From an uncultured Muribaculum sp. (lineage in GTDB: Bacteria > Bacteroidota > Bacteroidia > Bacteroidales > Muribaculaceae): a DNA stretch of 64,000 bases. The stretch covers positions 1 through 64,000 of the forward strand of contig NZ_CAJTYX010000016.1 in NCBI RefSeq assembly GCF_910583865.1, read 5' to 3'. Positions 1 to 8,591 of the stretch are shown one piece after another. The first letter of the stretch is position 1, and each line of letters begins with the position of its first letter. Under the pieces are notes generated by a model. The model was not told the origin of the DNA and ran no database searches. It saw only the letters and a program-made list of their open reading frames with translations. Both the position numbers and the translations under genes were made by a program.

Positions 1-75
1 CTTTCAAGATGTTGGACTCTCTGATTTATGGTTTAGCGGACAGTAATAAATTAAATATGCGTTCAAGAGGGTGTT

Positions 76-1104
76 TCAGCGGTCTATCATCGGGAAGCCG
101 CGTGTAGGATGAAGCTCCCACTTACCATCGCTATCCATGGTGACAAACAGCCCGGCAGCCTCATGGATTTCATTGAGCATGGCGCGTGCGCTGTCCATGG
201 GCATGACCATACACGCCGTGGCAAGCGCATCGGCAGTAACGCAGTCAGGAGCCACAATGGTCACACTGAGCACCCTCGACGTGACCGGCTTGCCGGTTAC
301 AGGGCTTATCGTATGCCCTACCACACCGATATCCGAATGATGATAGTTGCGGTAGTTGCCCGAAGTGGCTACGGCATCATTGCTAAGCCTTATCACAGCC
401 ATGCCGTCATGGATAATCGAATCCGTGCTCGGTATAGGTGCATCTATCATTACACGCCACTGTTGTCCGGTGGGGCTTTCACCGCCAACCTTTATTTCTC
501 CTCCAATCTCAACCATATAGTCGGTGACGCCGTTACGCTCGAACATAGCGGCTACGAGGTCGCACGCATATCCTTTGGCCAATGCCGAGAAATTAAACTG
601 CGTGGCAGGATCTTTCTTGTGCATGCGTCCGTCGGGTAATAGCATGCAATCAGGCAATCCGACAAACATGCGCACACTGTCAATCCGTTGTGCTGACGGG
701 ACCTTTATGCTGTCGACATGCAGCTTATTGGATGGCCCGAATCCCCATAGGTCCACCAAGGGACCTACCGTAGGGTCAAACGCACCATGACTGTAACGGT
801 TGATACGCACCGACTCCTCAAATACCTTGCGGAGAATCGTATCGGCCACGACCGAGGTATCGTTGCGGTTGATGGCAGAGATTATCGAACGGGGATTGAA
901 TGTGGACACCGAATTATCGACATCTTTCAACACTTTCTGCACGCTGTCGTCGAGCACGGCGTTGGAAGCATAAGTGACCTTATAAGTAGTGGACCAAACG
1001 ATTCCGTCACACATACGGTAGGGCTTACGTGAGTCACACCCCACAAAAGCCATTGAAAGAAATGCGATGACAGCAAGAGTAAGAATTGAAGCGTTAGTTT
1101 TCAT
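76..1104 (-). CDS. apbE: FAD:protein FMN transferase (ApbE family lipoprotein)
   Basis: The 342-residue protein matches the ApbE family, which moves FMN from FAD onto a threonine of flavoprotein partners such as Nqr/Rnf subunits. The N-terminus is a hydrophobic signal with a lipobox ending in Cys (AFVGC), so it should sit on the periplasmic side of a membrane. Family landmarks are the ALAKGYACD stretch, the GGEI motif near the middle and DALATACMV near the C-terminus. An upstream in-frame TTG at 1110 exists, but the ATG at 1104 gives a normal signal peptide. A -7 box lies 57 bp upstream. No Nqr or Rnf gene is in the window, so the target protein is unknown. Confidence 0.93.
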   Translation of the reverse strand: MKTNASILTLAVIAFLSMAFVGCDSRKPYRMCDGIVWSTTYKVTYASNAVLDDSVQKVLKDVDNSVSTFNPRSIISAINRNDTSVVADTILRKVFEESVRINRYSHGAFDPTVGPLVDLWGFGPSNKLHVDSIKVPSAQRIDSVRMFVGLPDCMLLPDGRMHKKDPATQFNFSALAKGYACDLVAAMFERNGVTDYMVEIGGEIKVGGESPTGQQWRVMIDAPIPSTDSIIHDGMAVIRLSNDAVATSGNYRNYHHSDIGVVGHTISPVTGKPVTSRVLSVTIVAPDCVTADALATACMVMPMDSARAMLNEIHEAAGLFVTMDSDGKWELHPTRGFPMIDR

Positions 1105-1160
1105 AAGCAATTCCTCATGCGTCTTTTACCCTTAAAGTGAGAGATGGCGTTAGAGTGACG

Positions 1161-1168
1161 CAAAGTTA
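1161..1168 (-). promoter_or_regulatory. Bacteroidetes -7 box for apbE
   Basis: Read on the minus strand this is TAACTTTG, an exact match to the Bacteroidetes TAnnTTTG box. It lies 57 bp before the apbE ATG. A TTG on the minus strand at 1191-1193 could be the -33 element with a 22-nt spacer. Confidence 0.65.
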
Positions 1169-1244
1169 CAATCTTTCGTCTGAACTATTGCAACCTAATT
1201 ACATTTTCTTTACGGTTCGTTAACGGTTTAACATTTTTTATTGT

Positions 1245-2468
1245 TCACAGAAGCAATGAGGCATCCCCGTAGCTAAGAAACCTGAATCCCCTATCGAGGG
1301 CGAAGTCGTACATACGCCTCCAGTCTCCACCCGTGAAAGCCGACACAAGCAGAAGCAGAGTTGATTGAGGCTGATGGAAATTTGTCACCATACCCTCCAC
1401 CACCCGATAATCATAGCCGGGGGCGATAATTATGCGGGTAGAAGCCACGAACCGCGTCGCGCCTGACTCATCCAGATGTCGAAGCAACGCTGCAAATGCC
1501 TCCCGGCGGCTTAGGACGGGATAGTTGCCATCATAAGGATACCATTGGGGCACCTCTCCATGCCAGTCACCGGTGTTCACCAGACATCCCGCATGATAAA
1601 GGCTCTCCAGAGTGCGCACCGATGTTGTGCCTACCGCTATAACACGCCTGTCAGTAAAGGCAAGCTCCTCTATCAGGCTCCTCGGCACGGATATGAACTC
1701 GCTGTGCATGCCGTGTTCGCCCACCGTGTCGCTTTTGACCGGCTGGAAAGTGCCCGCACCGACATGCAGCGTAAGCTCACGTCTGGTAATGCCGCGACGA
1801 TCCACAGCCTCAAGCACTGCCGGAGTAAAATGCAACCCGGCGGTAGGGGCGGCTACCGACCCTTCTATCCTTCCGTAGACGGTCTGGTAGTCGGCGCTGT
1901 CGCTCTCCTCCGTGCTGCGGTTGAGATAAGGCGGTATGGGGATCTCACCCGCGGCCTGGATGATGCGGGAAAAAGTCACGCCGGCGACATCCCAGTCGAA
2001 ACGCACCTCCGACGCATTGCCGTCACGGCCCGTGCGCGTGGCGCTGAGCGTCACCTCGGTCCCGTCTACGAGAATACTACGGCGCAGCACGCCATCCTTC
2101 CATCGCTTCGAGTTGCCGACAAAACATGTCCACGAGCATCCCGAATCAGAGGCGAAGTTCATTGCATAGTCGGCGGGAAAGGCCGGTTCGAGACAGAACA
2201 CCTCGATAAGCGCGCCGCTGCCGTCATCTCCTTTGCGGAAACGCAGGCGCGCGTTGATCACGCGGGTATTGTTGTAGACGAGCATGGCGTCGGATGGCAG
2301 CAGTTCCGGAAGCTCCGTAAAAGCATGCTCCTCAAGCGTGCCGTCATGACGGCGCACCAGCAGCCGGCAGCGGTCGCGCTCAGCCAACGGATGCTTCGCT
2401 ATACGATCGTCAGGAAGAAGATAGTCGTAGTCGGCTATCCGGATCAGTCGAGGATCGTCATTCATCAT
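1245..2468 (-). CDS. queA: tRNA preQ1(34) S-adenosylmethionine ribosyltransferase-isomerase QueA
   Basis: QueA uses the ribosyl group of SAM to turn preQ1 in tRNA position 34 into epoxyqueuosine, the penultimate queuosine step. The 407-residue protein starts with the typical LPDDRIAKHP segment. It carries YNNTRVI at residues 65-71, PTAGLHFT near 209 and NFHQPQSTLLLL near the C-terminus, all family signatures. Its ATG overlaps by one base the stop of the upstream thioesterase gene, so the two are translated from one message. The genes for preQ1 synthesis and epoxyqueuosine reduction are not in the window. Length is somewhat above the 340-360 residues of proteobacterial QueA, as is common in this phylum. 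Confidence 0.96.
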   Translation of the reverse strand: MMNDDPRLIRIADYDYLLPDDRIAKHPLAERDRCRLLVRRHDGTLEEHAFTELPELLPSDAMLVYNNTRVINARLRFRKGDDGSGALIEVFCLEPAFPADYAMNFASDSGCSWTCFVGNSKRWKDGVLRRSILVDGTEVTLSATRTGRDGNASEVRFDWDVAGVTFSRIIQAAGEIPIPPYLNRSTEESDSADYQTVYGRIEGSVAAPTAGLHFTPAVLEAVDRRGITRRELTLHVGAGTFQPVKSDTVGEHGMHSEFISVPRSLIEELAFTDRRVIAVGTTSVRTLESLYHAGCLVNTGDWHGEVPQWYPYDGNYPVLSRREAFAALLRHLDESGATRFVASTRIIIAPGYDYRVVEGMVTNFHQPQSTLLLLVSAFTGGDWRRMYDFALDRGFRFLSYGDASLLL

Positions 2469-2941
2469 CAGAATTCCCTCCCTTCAAACTCGGATACCCG
2501 CTTCACCCACTCCGGATCTACAGGCACCGAATGACCGGTATGCGGATCTATTGTCACCATCACCGTGCGTCCTATGCACTTCACATCGCCGGTATTGATA
2601 TCTATTATTCGTTGCTCAAGCCTGAAACTCGACTCGCCGATATGGGTGATCGCCGTCACCACACATATCTGCTCGTCAATAGTGGTCGGAGCATAGAAAT
2701 CGCAGTTGACATTGGCTATCACAGTGTTGATTGCGCGCCAGTCGAGCTTGTCATCCATCATCTCCTGGAAATAGCGCATCTTGCCGAGATCCATATAGGC
2801 GAAGTACATCTCATTGTTGACATGCCCCAGCAGGTCGATGTCGTTGAATCGTATCTGCAACGGCAACACCGTGCGGAAAGGCTGGGAAGGAGCCGGCACG
2901 CGAGGATTCAACGGTTGTGGAAGGATTATTTCAGGTTTCAT
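2468..2941 (-). CDS. Acyl-CoA thioesterase, hotdog fold (YbgC/4HBT type)
   Basis: The 157-residue protein belongs to the single-hotdog 4-hydroxybenzoyl-CoA thioesterase group, which hydrolyses acyl-CoA or acyl-ACP thioesters in the cytoplasm. The signature RFNDIDLLGHVNNEMYFAY starts near residue 31; its Asp and the GHVNN stretch form the usual active site. The first 25 residues are proline-rich and lie before the fold. It overlaps queA by one base. The substrate cannot be inferred. The start codon lies only 6 bp downstream of a perfect -7 box, so its mRNA may have almost no leader. Confidence 0.9.
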   Translation of the reverse strand: MKPEIILPQPLNPRVPAPSQPFRTVLPLQIRFNDIDLLGHVNNEMYFAYMDLGKMRYFQEMMDDKLDWRAINTVIANVNCDFYAPTTIDEQICVVTAITHIGESSFRLEQRIIDINTGDVKCIGRTVMVTIDPHTGHSVPVDPEWVKRVSEFEGREF

Positions 2942-2946
2942 GGCCG

Positions 2947-2954
2947 CAAATTTA
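2947..2954 (-). promoter_or_regulatory. -7 box for the thioesterase-queA operon
   Basis: The minus strand reads TAAATTTG, a perfect TAnnTTTG box, ending 6 bases before the thioesterase ATG. Transcription from it would begin at or within a few bases of the start codon. It is back to back with the plus-strand box at 2966-2973, so polymerases at the two promoters should exclude each other. Confidence 0.6.
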
Positions 2955-2965
2955 CGAATTTTTAC

Positions 2966-2973
2966 TAACTTTG
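2966..2973 (+). promoter_or_regulatory. -7 box for parC
   Basis: The plus strand reads TAACTTTG, matching TAnnTTTG, 60 bp before the ATG of the topoisomerase gene. It rules out longer in-frame starts upstream, such as the one at 2814. No clear -33 TTTG is visible. Confidence 0.65.
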
Positions 2974-3032
2974 TGGAGAGTAGGAGGCTGCGAATAGCAG
3001 GTCATCACGCCTCCCGTCATGACGAACACCAT

Positions 3033-5738
3033 ATGAGCGACGACATAATCACCCCCGACGACTTCAACGATACCGACAACGAGGACACAACCTCCGATTC
3101 CGCACAAGGAACCGGCACGCCGACAGGACGTGTCACCCTCGACACTTCAGACGACGTGGTGCGCCATCAGTTGCGCGGCATGTATCAGAGCTGGTTTCTC
3201 GAATATGCATCCTACGTGATCCTCGAGCGTGCCGTGCCACATATTGACGACGGACTGAAGCCCGTGCAGCGACGCATACTACATTCCATGCACACCCTCG
3301 ACGACGGACGCTTCAACAAGGTCGCCAACATCGTGGGCAACACCATGCAGTATCATCCCCACGGCGACGCCTCGATCAACGAGGCGCTCGTGCAGCTCGG
3401 GCAGAAAGAACTGCTGGTGGAGACGCAGGGAAACTGGGGCAATGTGCTCACCGGAGCGTCGGCGGCTGCCGGACGTTACATCGAGGCGCGCCTGTCGCCG
3501 TTCGCCCTCGAGGTGCTATACAACTCAAAGACCACCGACTGGACCGTAAGCTATGACGGACGCAAGCCTGAGCCGGTGACCCTCCCGGCCAAGTTCCCGC
3601 TGCTGCTCGTGCAGGGAGTGGAGGGTATCGCCGTAGGCCTGTCGTCGAAGATACTCCCGCACAACTTCAACGAGGTGATCGACGCCGCCGTGGCATATCT
3701 GCGCGAAGAGCCGTTCAACCTCTACCCCGACTTCGTGACCGGAGGCTCGCTCGACGTGTCGAAATACAACGACGGCGAGCGCGGCGGATCGGTGAAGATA
3801 CGCGCCAAGATAGAGAAAGTCGACAACAAGACCCTCGCCATCACGGAAATACCCTTCGGCAAAACCACCGGCACCATCTCCGACTCCATCATAAAAGCGG
3901 CGGAAAAAGGGAAAATAAAGGTGCGCAAAGTCGAGGATATGACCTCCGAAAATGCCTGCATCCTCGTCCACCTGCTTCCGGGCACGTCGAGCGACAAGGC
4001 CATCGACGCGCTATATGCATTCACCGACTGCGAGTTGAGCGTATCGCCCAACTGTTGCGTCATCTCCGGACGCAAGCCCCACTTCCTCGGGGTGAGCGAC
4101 GTGCTGCGCCACAGTGTCGACACCACCCGCGAACTGTTGCGGCGCGAGCTTGAAATACAGCGCGGCGAGCTTATGGAGTCGCTCCACTTCGCATCGCTCG
4201 AACGCATATTCATCGAGGAGCGCATCTACAAGGACAAGCAGTTTGAGGATGGCAAAGACATGGATACGGTGCTCGCCCATATCGACAAGCGTCTGGAACC
4301 GTTCAAGAAGGACCTCTGGCGTGAAGTGACCCGCGACGACCTCCTGCGCCTGATGGAGATAAAGATGAAACGCATACTGCGGTTCAACTCCGACGAGGCC
4401 GACCGCCTCATCGCCAACTACCGCGAGCGCGTGGCCGACATCGACCGCAAGCTCGCCAACATCGTGGAGCACACCATCGCATGGTATCTCCACCTGAAAG
4501 AAAAATATGGCGAGGCATTCCCTCGCCGCACTGTGCTCCGCAGCTTCGACAGCATCGAGGCCGCCACGGTAGCCGAGGCCAACGAGCGCCTGTACATCAA
4601 CCGAGAGGAAGGCTTCATAGGCACGTCGCTGAAGAAGGACGAGTACGTATGCCAGTGCTCCGACATAGACGACATCATAATCTTCTACAAGGACGGCAAG
4701 TACAAGGTCGTCAAGGTACAGGACAAGATGTTTGTCGGAAAGGGTGTGATATATGTCAACGTGTTCAAGCGCAACGACCTGCGCACCATCTACAACGTCA
4801 TATACCAGAACGGGAAGGCCGGAACATACTACATGAAACGCTTCGCCGTGACAGGCGTGACGCGCGACAAGGAGTACAACCTCACACAAGGCCTCCCCGG
4901 ATCGAAGGTGGCATGGTTCTCGGCCAACCCCAACGGCGAGGCCGAGGTGGTGAAAGTCACCCTGAAGCCAAAGCTAAGGCTAAAGACGCTGCAGTTTGAC
5001 GTGGACTTCAGCCAGCTCGCCATAAAAGGGAAGCAGAGCCAGGGCAACATGGTCACCAAAAACGAGGTGCACAGGTTCTCGCTTAAGGAGAAGGGCGCAT
5101 CGACACTCGGCGGACGTCAGGTATGGTTCGACCCCGACGTGCTTCGCCTAAACTACGACAAGCGCGGCACCTATCTCGGAGAATTCAACGGCACCGACCA
5201 GGTGCTCGTAATCCTGAAGTCGGGAGAATACTATCTTTCGAGCTTCGACGCCGGCAACCACTACGAGGACGACATACTCCGCATCGAGAAGTTCCGCCCG
5301 GGTCACGTATGGACCGCCGTCATCGACGATGCCGACCAGGGCTACCCATACCTGAAACGCTTCACGTTCGAGCCTGCCGCCAAGCGCACACGATTCATCG
5401 GCGACAACGAGAAGAGCGCGCTGGTGCTGCTCAGCGACGCTCCCGGATGCCGCATAAGGGTTACATTCGGAGGTTCCGACTCATATCGCGAGCCGCTCGA
5501 CATCGACGCCATGGATTTCATAGCCGTCAAAAGCTACAAGGCGCGCGGAAAGCGACTAACTACCTATGCTGTCGGCTCGGTCGAGGAACTTGAGCCTCGC
5601 GAAGTTGAGAACGCCGAAGATGACGAGCTTGATACGGATGCCGCAACGACCGACGACTCCCCCGCTATACCTGAAGAGGAGGAGCGCTCCGATGACGAGG
5701 TGCGCGATGAGATCAACGGTCAGCAGCGCATATTCTGA
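3033..5738 (+). CDS. parC: DNA topoisomerase IV subunit A (ParC/GyrA family)
   Basis: This is the DNA-breaking subunit of a type IIA topoisomerase, which decatenates or relaxes DNA with an ATPase partner (ParE/GyrB) not present here. The chosen start gives 901 residues; an acidic N-terminal tail of about 35 residues precedes the core. The quinolone-target region YHPHGDASI lies near 107-115 and the catalytic Tyr is in GRYIEARL near residue 149. The C-terminal half carries a beta-propeller-like region and ends in a long acidic tail. Lack of a clear GyrA box suggests ParC rather than GyrA, but that choice is an inference. DUF3316 and S41 genes follow with 3-bp and 12-bp gaps. Confidence 0.9.
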   Translation: MSDDIITPDDFNDTDNEDTTSDSAQGTGTPTGRVTLDTSDDVVRHQLRGMYQSWFLEYASYVILERAVPHIDDGLKPVQRRILHSMHTLDDGRFNKVANIVGNTMQYHPHGDASINEALVQLGQKELLVETQGNWGNVLTGASAAAGRYIEARLSPFALEVLYNSKTTDWTVSYDGRKPEPVTLPAKFPLLLVQGVEGIAVGLSSKILPHNFNEVIDAAVAYLREEPFNLYPDFVTGGSLDVSKYNDGERGGSVKIRAKIEKVDNKTLAITEIPFGKTTGTISDSIIKAAEKGKIKVRKVEDMTSENACILVHLLPGTSSDKAIDALYAFTDCELSVSPNCCVISGRKPHFLGVSDVLRHSVDTTRELLRRELEIQRGELMESLHFASLERIFIEERIYKDKQFEDGKDMDTVLAHIDKRLEPFKKDLWREVTRDDLLRLMEIKMKRILRFNSDEADRLIANYRERVADIDRKLANIVEHTIAWYLHLKEKYGEAFPRRTVLRSFDSIEAATVAEANERLYINREEGFIGTSLKKDEYVCQCSDIDDIIIFYKDGKYKVVKVQDKMFVGKGVIYVNVFKRNDLRTIYNVIYQNGKAGTYYMKRFAVTGVTRDKEYNLTQGLPGSKVAWFSANPNGEAEVVKVTLKPKLRLKTLQFDVDFSQLAIKGKQSQGNMVTKNEVHRFSLKEKGASTLGGRQVWFDPDVLRLNYDKRGTYLGEFNGTDQVLVILKSGEYYLSSFDAGNHYEDDILRIEKFRPGHVWTAVIDDADQGYPYLKRFTFEPAAKRTRFIGDNEKSALVLLSDAPGCRIRVTFGGSDSYREPLDIDAMDFIAVKSYKARGKRLTTYAVGSVEELEPREVENAEDDELDTDAATTDDSPAIPEEEERSDDEVRDEINGQQRIF

Positions 5739-5741
5739 CAC

Positions 5742-6599
5742 ATGATGAAAAAATTCATTCTGCTTCTCGCCGGCATGCTTTCCGCTTACGGAGTCAAAGC
5801 ATCCGAGCCGGCGATGCCCGACAGCATAGTGCGTCCCGTCACTTCCCATTTCACCTACTCCATAGGTTCGGCGCTGATAGCCAACACTTACCTTACCCCT
5901 CTCAAATATCACGGGTGGGGCATGCTTCTGGGCTACGACCGCACCCAGGCCATGCGGTTGCGTCCTGAAAAGCTCGTACAGCGTATCGCCGCGGGGCTCG
6001 ACATCGACCGCACTGAAAATCCCGCAGGCAACGCCTCGATGTGGCGGCTCACGGGCGACTTTTCCTACGGGGTCAACTACCGTTGGCGCCTCCCCTATGA
6101 AATCACCGTTGCCGGAGGCGTATCCACAGGCATAGACCTCGGAGTGGTCTACAACAATCGGAACGGCAACAATCCCGTGGCCGTCGAGGCCGCCTGGACC
6201 GTCAATGTCACCGGTGCCGTCATGTGGCGCCATACACTGGTGGGGAAGAAGGTGCTCTTCACCTACCGCCCCACCATTCCGCTCACCGGCGTGTTCTTCT
6301 CCCCCGACTACGGCGAGCTGTTCTACGAAATCTCGCTCGGCAACCACAGCGGCCTGGCACACTGCGCGTGGTGGGGCAACTATTTCCGCATGGAGAACCT
6401 GCTTACCGCCGATATAGCATTGGGGGGCACGCAGCTGCGTCTTGGCTTCCGCAACAGTATCCTGTCAACCCGAGTCAACAACATCACCACGCGCGTGGTG
6501 ACATGCGCCGCAGTGATAGGCGTAGGGGGCACATGGATGTCAGTGAACCCCTACAAAGGTATAAGCCCCGATGCACGCATCATCTCAGCAACCTATTGA
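5742..6599 (+). CDS. DUF3316 domain-containing secreted protein
   Basis: The 285-residue protein has a signal peptide (hydrophobic stretch to about residue 20, ending at VKA). It then shows alternating polar/hydrophobic strands rich in aromatic residues and glycine, which fits the DUF3316 family of Bacteroidetes envelope proteins. That family looks like outer-membrane or periplasmic beta proteins, but no function is known. The start lies 3 bases after the parC stop, so it is cotranscribed. A second ATG directly follows the first, and either could be used. Confidence 0.72.
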   Translation: MMKKFILLLAGMLSAYGVKASEPAMPDSIVRPVTSHFTYSIGSALIANTYLTPLKYHGWGMLLGYDRTQAMRLRPEKLVQRIAAGLDIDRTENPAGNASMWRLTGDFSYGVNYRWRLPYEITVAGGVSTGIDLGVVYNNRNGNNPVAVEAAWTVNVTGAVMWRHTLVGKKVLFTYRPTIPLTGVFFSPDYGELFYEISLGNHSGLAHCAWWGNYFRMENLLTADIALGGTQLRLGFRNSILSTRVNNITTRVVTCAAVIGVGGTWMSVNPYKGISPDARIISATY

Positions 6600-6611
6600 T
6601 TCCTACCCTAC

Positions 6612-7652
6612 ATGAAGCATCTCCATATCATCACTCGCATACTGTCCGCAATAATCCTCCTCGCAGCCGCCTCCGCCACACAGGGATGCCACCCGATCGA
6701 GGAGTGGGATGACAATCCACGTGGCAACTTCGAGGCTCTATGGACCATACTCGACGAGCACTACTGCTTCTTCGCCGAGAAAGAAGTCGACTGGCAGGCC
6801 ATACATGACGAATATGCGCGTAAAGTCAGCAACAAGATGACATCCAAGGAGCTGTTCTACGTATGTGCCGACATGCTCAACGAGCTGCGCGACGGCCATA
6901 CCAACCTCTCGGCATCGTTCAACACGTCGTACTATCGCAAATGGTGGAGCGACTACCCGCAGAACTATTCAGAGCGCCTTGTCGAGCAATACTACCTCAA
7001 CTTCAACTTCCTAAGCGCCGCCGGATTCGACTACGCCGTACTACCGCAGAACATCGGCTACGTGCGCTACAGCTCATTCAGCGCCGGCATCGGAGAGGGA
7101 AATCTCGACGAGGTGCTGATGTACCTCAATACGTGCGACGGCCTGATAATCGACATCCGCGACAACGGTGGTGGCTCGATGAGCAACGTGGAGACCTTAG
7201 TTCGCCGGTTCATAACCTCGCGTACACTCGCCGGGTATATCTCGCACAAGACCGGACCGGGCCACAATGATTTCTCCGAGCCTTACCCCTACTATTTCGA
7301 CCCTGCCGAGCGCGGACGGGTGATGTGGGGCAAGCCCGTCGTGGTGCTCACCTCGCGCGGCACATTCTCCGCAGCCAACAATTTCGTGTCGGTGATGAAA
7401 TACATCCCGGAGGTCACCATCGTAGGCGCACGCACAGGTGGCGGCTCCGGCATGCCGTTCAACTCCGAGCTGCCCAACGGCTGGGGAGTGCGCTTCTCGG
7501 CATGCTCCGTGCTCGACTGCAAAGGCCAGACCACCGAGTTCGGCATAGACCCCACCCCCGGATGCGCTATCGACCTCGACCCCCAGGCCGCCCTCCTCGG
7601 CCACGACACCATCCTCGACTTCGCCATAGCCCGCCTCACCTCAGGCATATAA
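6612..7652 (+). CDS. S41 family peptidase, lipoprotein (C-terminal processing protease-like)
   Basis: The 346-residue protein has a lipoprotein signal ending in TQGC near residue 26. It contains an S41 catalytic domain: the strand-loop LIIDIRDNGGGS near residue 178-189 and TSRGTFSAANNF near 248, whose Ser is the expected nucleophile. A helical N-terminal domain of about 100 residues (IHDEYARK, LNELRDGHTNLS) is typical of the tricorn-like subgroup. No PDZ domain is obvious. It follows the DUF3316 gene by 12 bp, so the two may act together in the envelope. The substrate is unknown. Confidence 0.85.
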   Translation: MKHLHIITRILSAIILLAAASATQGCHPIEEWDDNPRGNFEALWTILDEHYCFFAEKEVDWQAIHDEYARKVSNKMTSKELFYVCADMLNELRDGHTNLSASFNTSYYRKWWSDYPQNYSERLVEQYYLNFNFLSAAGFDYAVLPQNIGYVRYSSFSAGIGEGNLDEVLMYLNTCDGLIIDIRDNGGGSMSNVETLVRRFITSRTLAGYISHKTGPGHNDFSEPYPYYFDPAERGRVMWGKPVVVLTSRGTFSAANNFVSVMKYIPEVTIVGARTGGGSGMPFNSELPNGWGVRFSACSVLDCKGQTTEFGIDPTPGCAIDLDPQAALLGHDTILDFAIARLTSGI

Positions 7653-7692
7653 TCAAGCCGGCCATACCCATACATTTATCGCGGATATTTGC

Positions 7693-7700
7693 TAACTTTG
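7693..7700 (+). promoter_or_regulatory. -7 box for the acyltransferase/sigma-54 regulator operon
   Basis: TAACTTTG matches TAnnTTTG and lies 27 bp before the ATG at 7728. It excludes the longer in-frame start at 7689, which would be upstream of transcription. Confidence 0.6.
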
Positions 7701-7727
7701 CAATCTATCAATAGAATTGATTTGCAT

Positions 7728-8591
7728 ATGGCAGACGACATAGATGAAAAGAAAGCAGAAACCCCGATAAAGCGCTCGGTGCTCGACTATGATGACATCG
7801 TGGCGATGGTGCCGAAGGCTGCGGGCCACCGCAAGCTCATCGACAGGCTGCTTCACTGGCTGTCGGTCGACAAGGTCAACGATGTGCATGACCGCTACTG
7901 CGACCACCCCGGTCCGGAGTTCTCCCGCAACCTCCTGAAAGACTTCGATATCAACCTGCGCGTGGATGGCCGCGACGTGCTCGACCGGCTGCCGGAAGGG
8001 GCTTTCATCACCGTCAGCAACCACCCGTTCGGCGCGCTCGACGGCATATCGCTCATAGCCCTCATGGGCACACTACGGCCCGACTTCAAAGTGATGGTCA
8101 ACATGGTGCTCAACCGCATATCGGCCATGCGCCCCAACTTCATCGCCGTCGACGCTCTCGCCAGCGACGATCCCGCCAAGCAGGCCGTAAGCAAGAAAGG
8201 GATAATGGAGGCCATACGCCAGGTGCGCTCCGGCCATCCGCTCGGATTCTTCCCCGCCGGGGCGGTCAGCAAGATCAACGGCAGGCTGCGCATCGAGGAC
8301 CGCGAGTGGCAACCCACCATCATCCGCCTCGTGCGCCAAATGGGCGTACCCGTCATACCCATATATTTCCACGGCCACAACAGCGTGCTGTTCAATCTGC
8401 TCGGTGTGATCAGCTGGCAGCTACGCACCCTGCGCCTCCCCACCGAGGTGTGGCGCAAATGCCATTCCACCATCCATATCTCTGTTGGCGACATCATCCC
8501 CGCCGAAAAAATCAAAGAATTCGGCACCGACGACAAGGCTCTCGGCCAATTCCTGAAGGATCAAACATATAAGCTACGCGACAGAAAATGA
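7728..8591 (+). CDS. Lysophospholipid acyltransferase family protein (PlsC-like)
   Basis: The 287-residue protein resembles the hemolysin/PlsC-type glycerolipid acyltransferases of Bacteroidetes. The catalytic motif appears as SNHPFGALDG, with one more residue between His and Asp than the textbook H-x4-D. A second motif, FFPAGAVSK, corresponds to the PlsC phosphate-binding block. No strong membrane helix precedes the domain. The start was set by the -7 box 27 bp upstream. Its stop overlaps the start of the next gene (ATGA), implying coupled translation with a sigma-54-type activator. The true acyl donor and acceptor are unknown; ornithine or amino lipids are possible as well as phospholipids. 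Confidence 0.82.
   Translation: MADDIDEKKAETPIKRSVLDYDDIVAMVPKAAGHRKLIDRLLHWLSVDKVNDVHDRYCDHPGPEFSRNLLKDFDINLRVDGRDVLDRLPEGAFITVSNHPFGALDGISLIALMGTLRPDFKVMVNMVLNRISAMRPNFIAVDALASDDPAKQAVSKKGIMEAIRQVRSGHPLGFFPAGAVSKINGRLRIEDREWQPTIIRLVRQMGVPVIPIYFHGHNSVLFNLLGVISWQLRTLRLPTEVWRKCHSTIHISVGDIIPAEKIKEFGTDDKALGQFLKDQTYKLRDRK

Noticed and set aside
1545..2534. A 329-codon open frame opposite queA
   Set aside because: Arg/Ala/His-rich antisense shadow; queA motifs are intact on the other strand.
2814..3032. N-terminal extension of the topoisomerase IV A protein
   Set aside because: The extra 73 codons overlap the divergent thioesterase gene and lie across the parC -7 box; the family-like start is the ATG at 3033.
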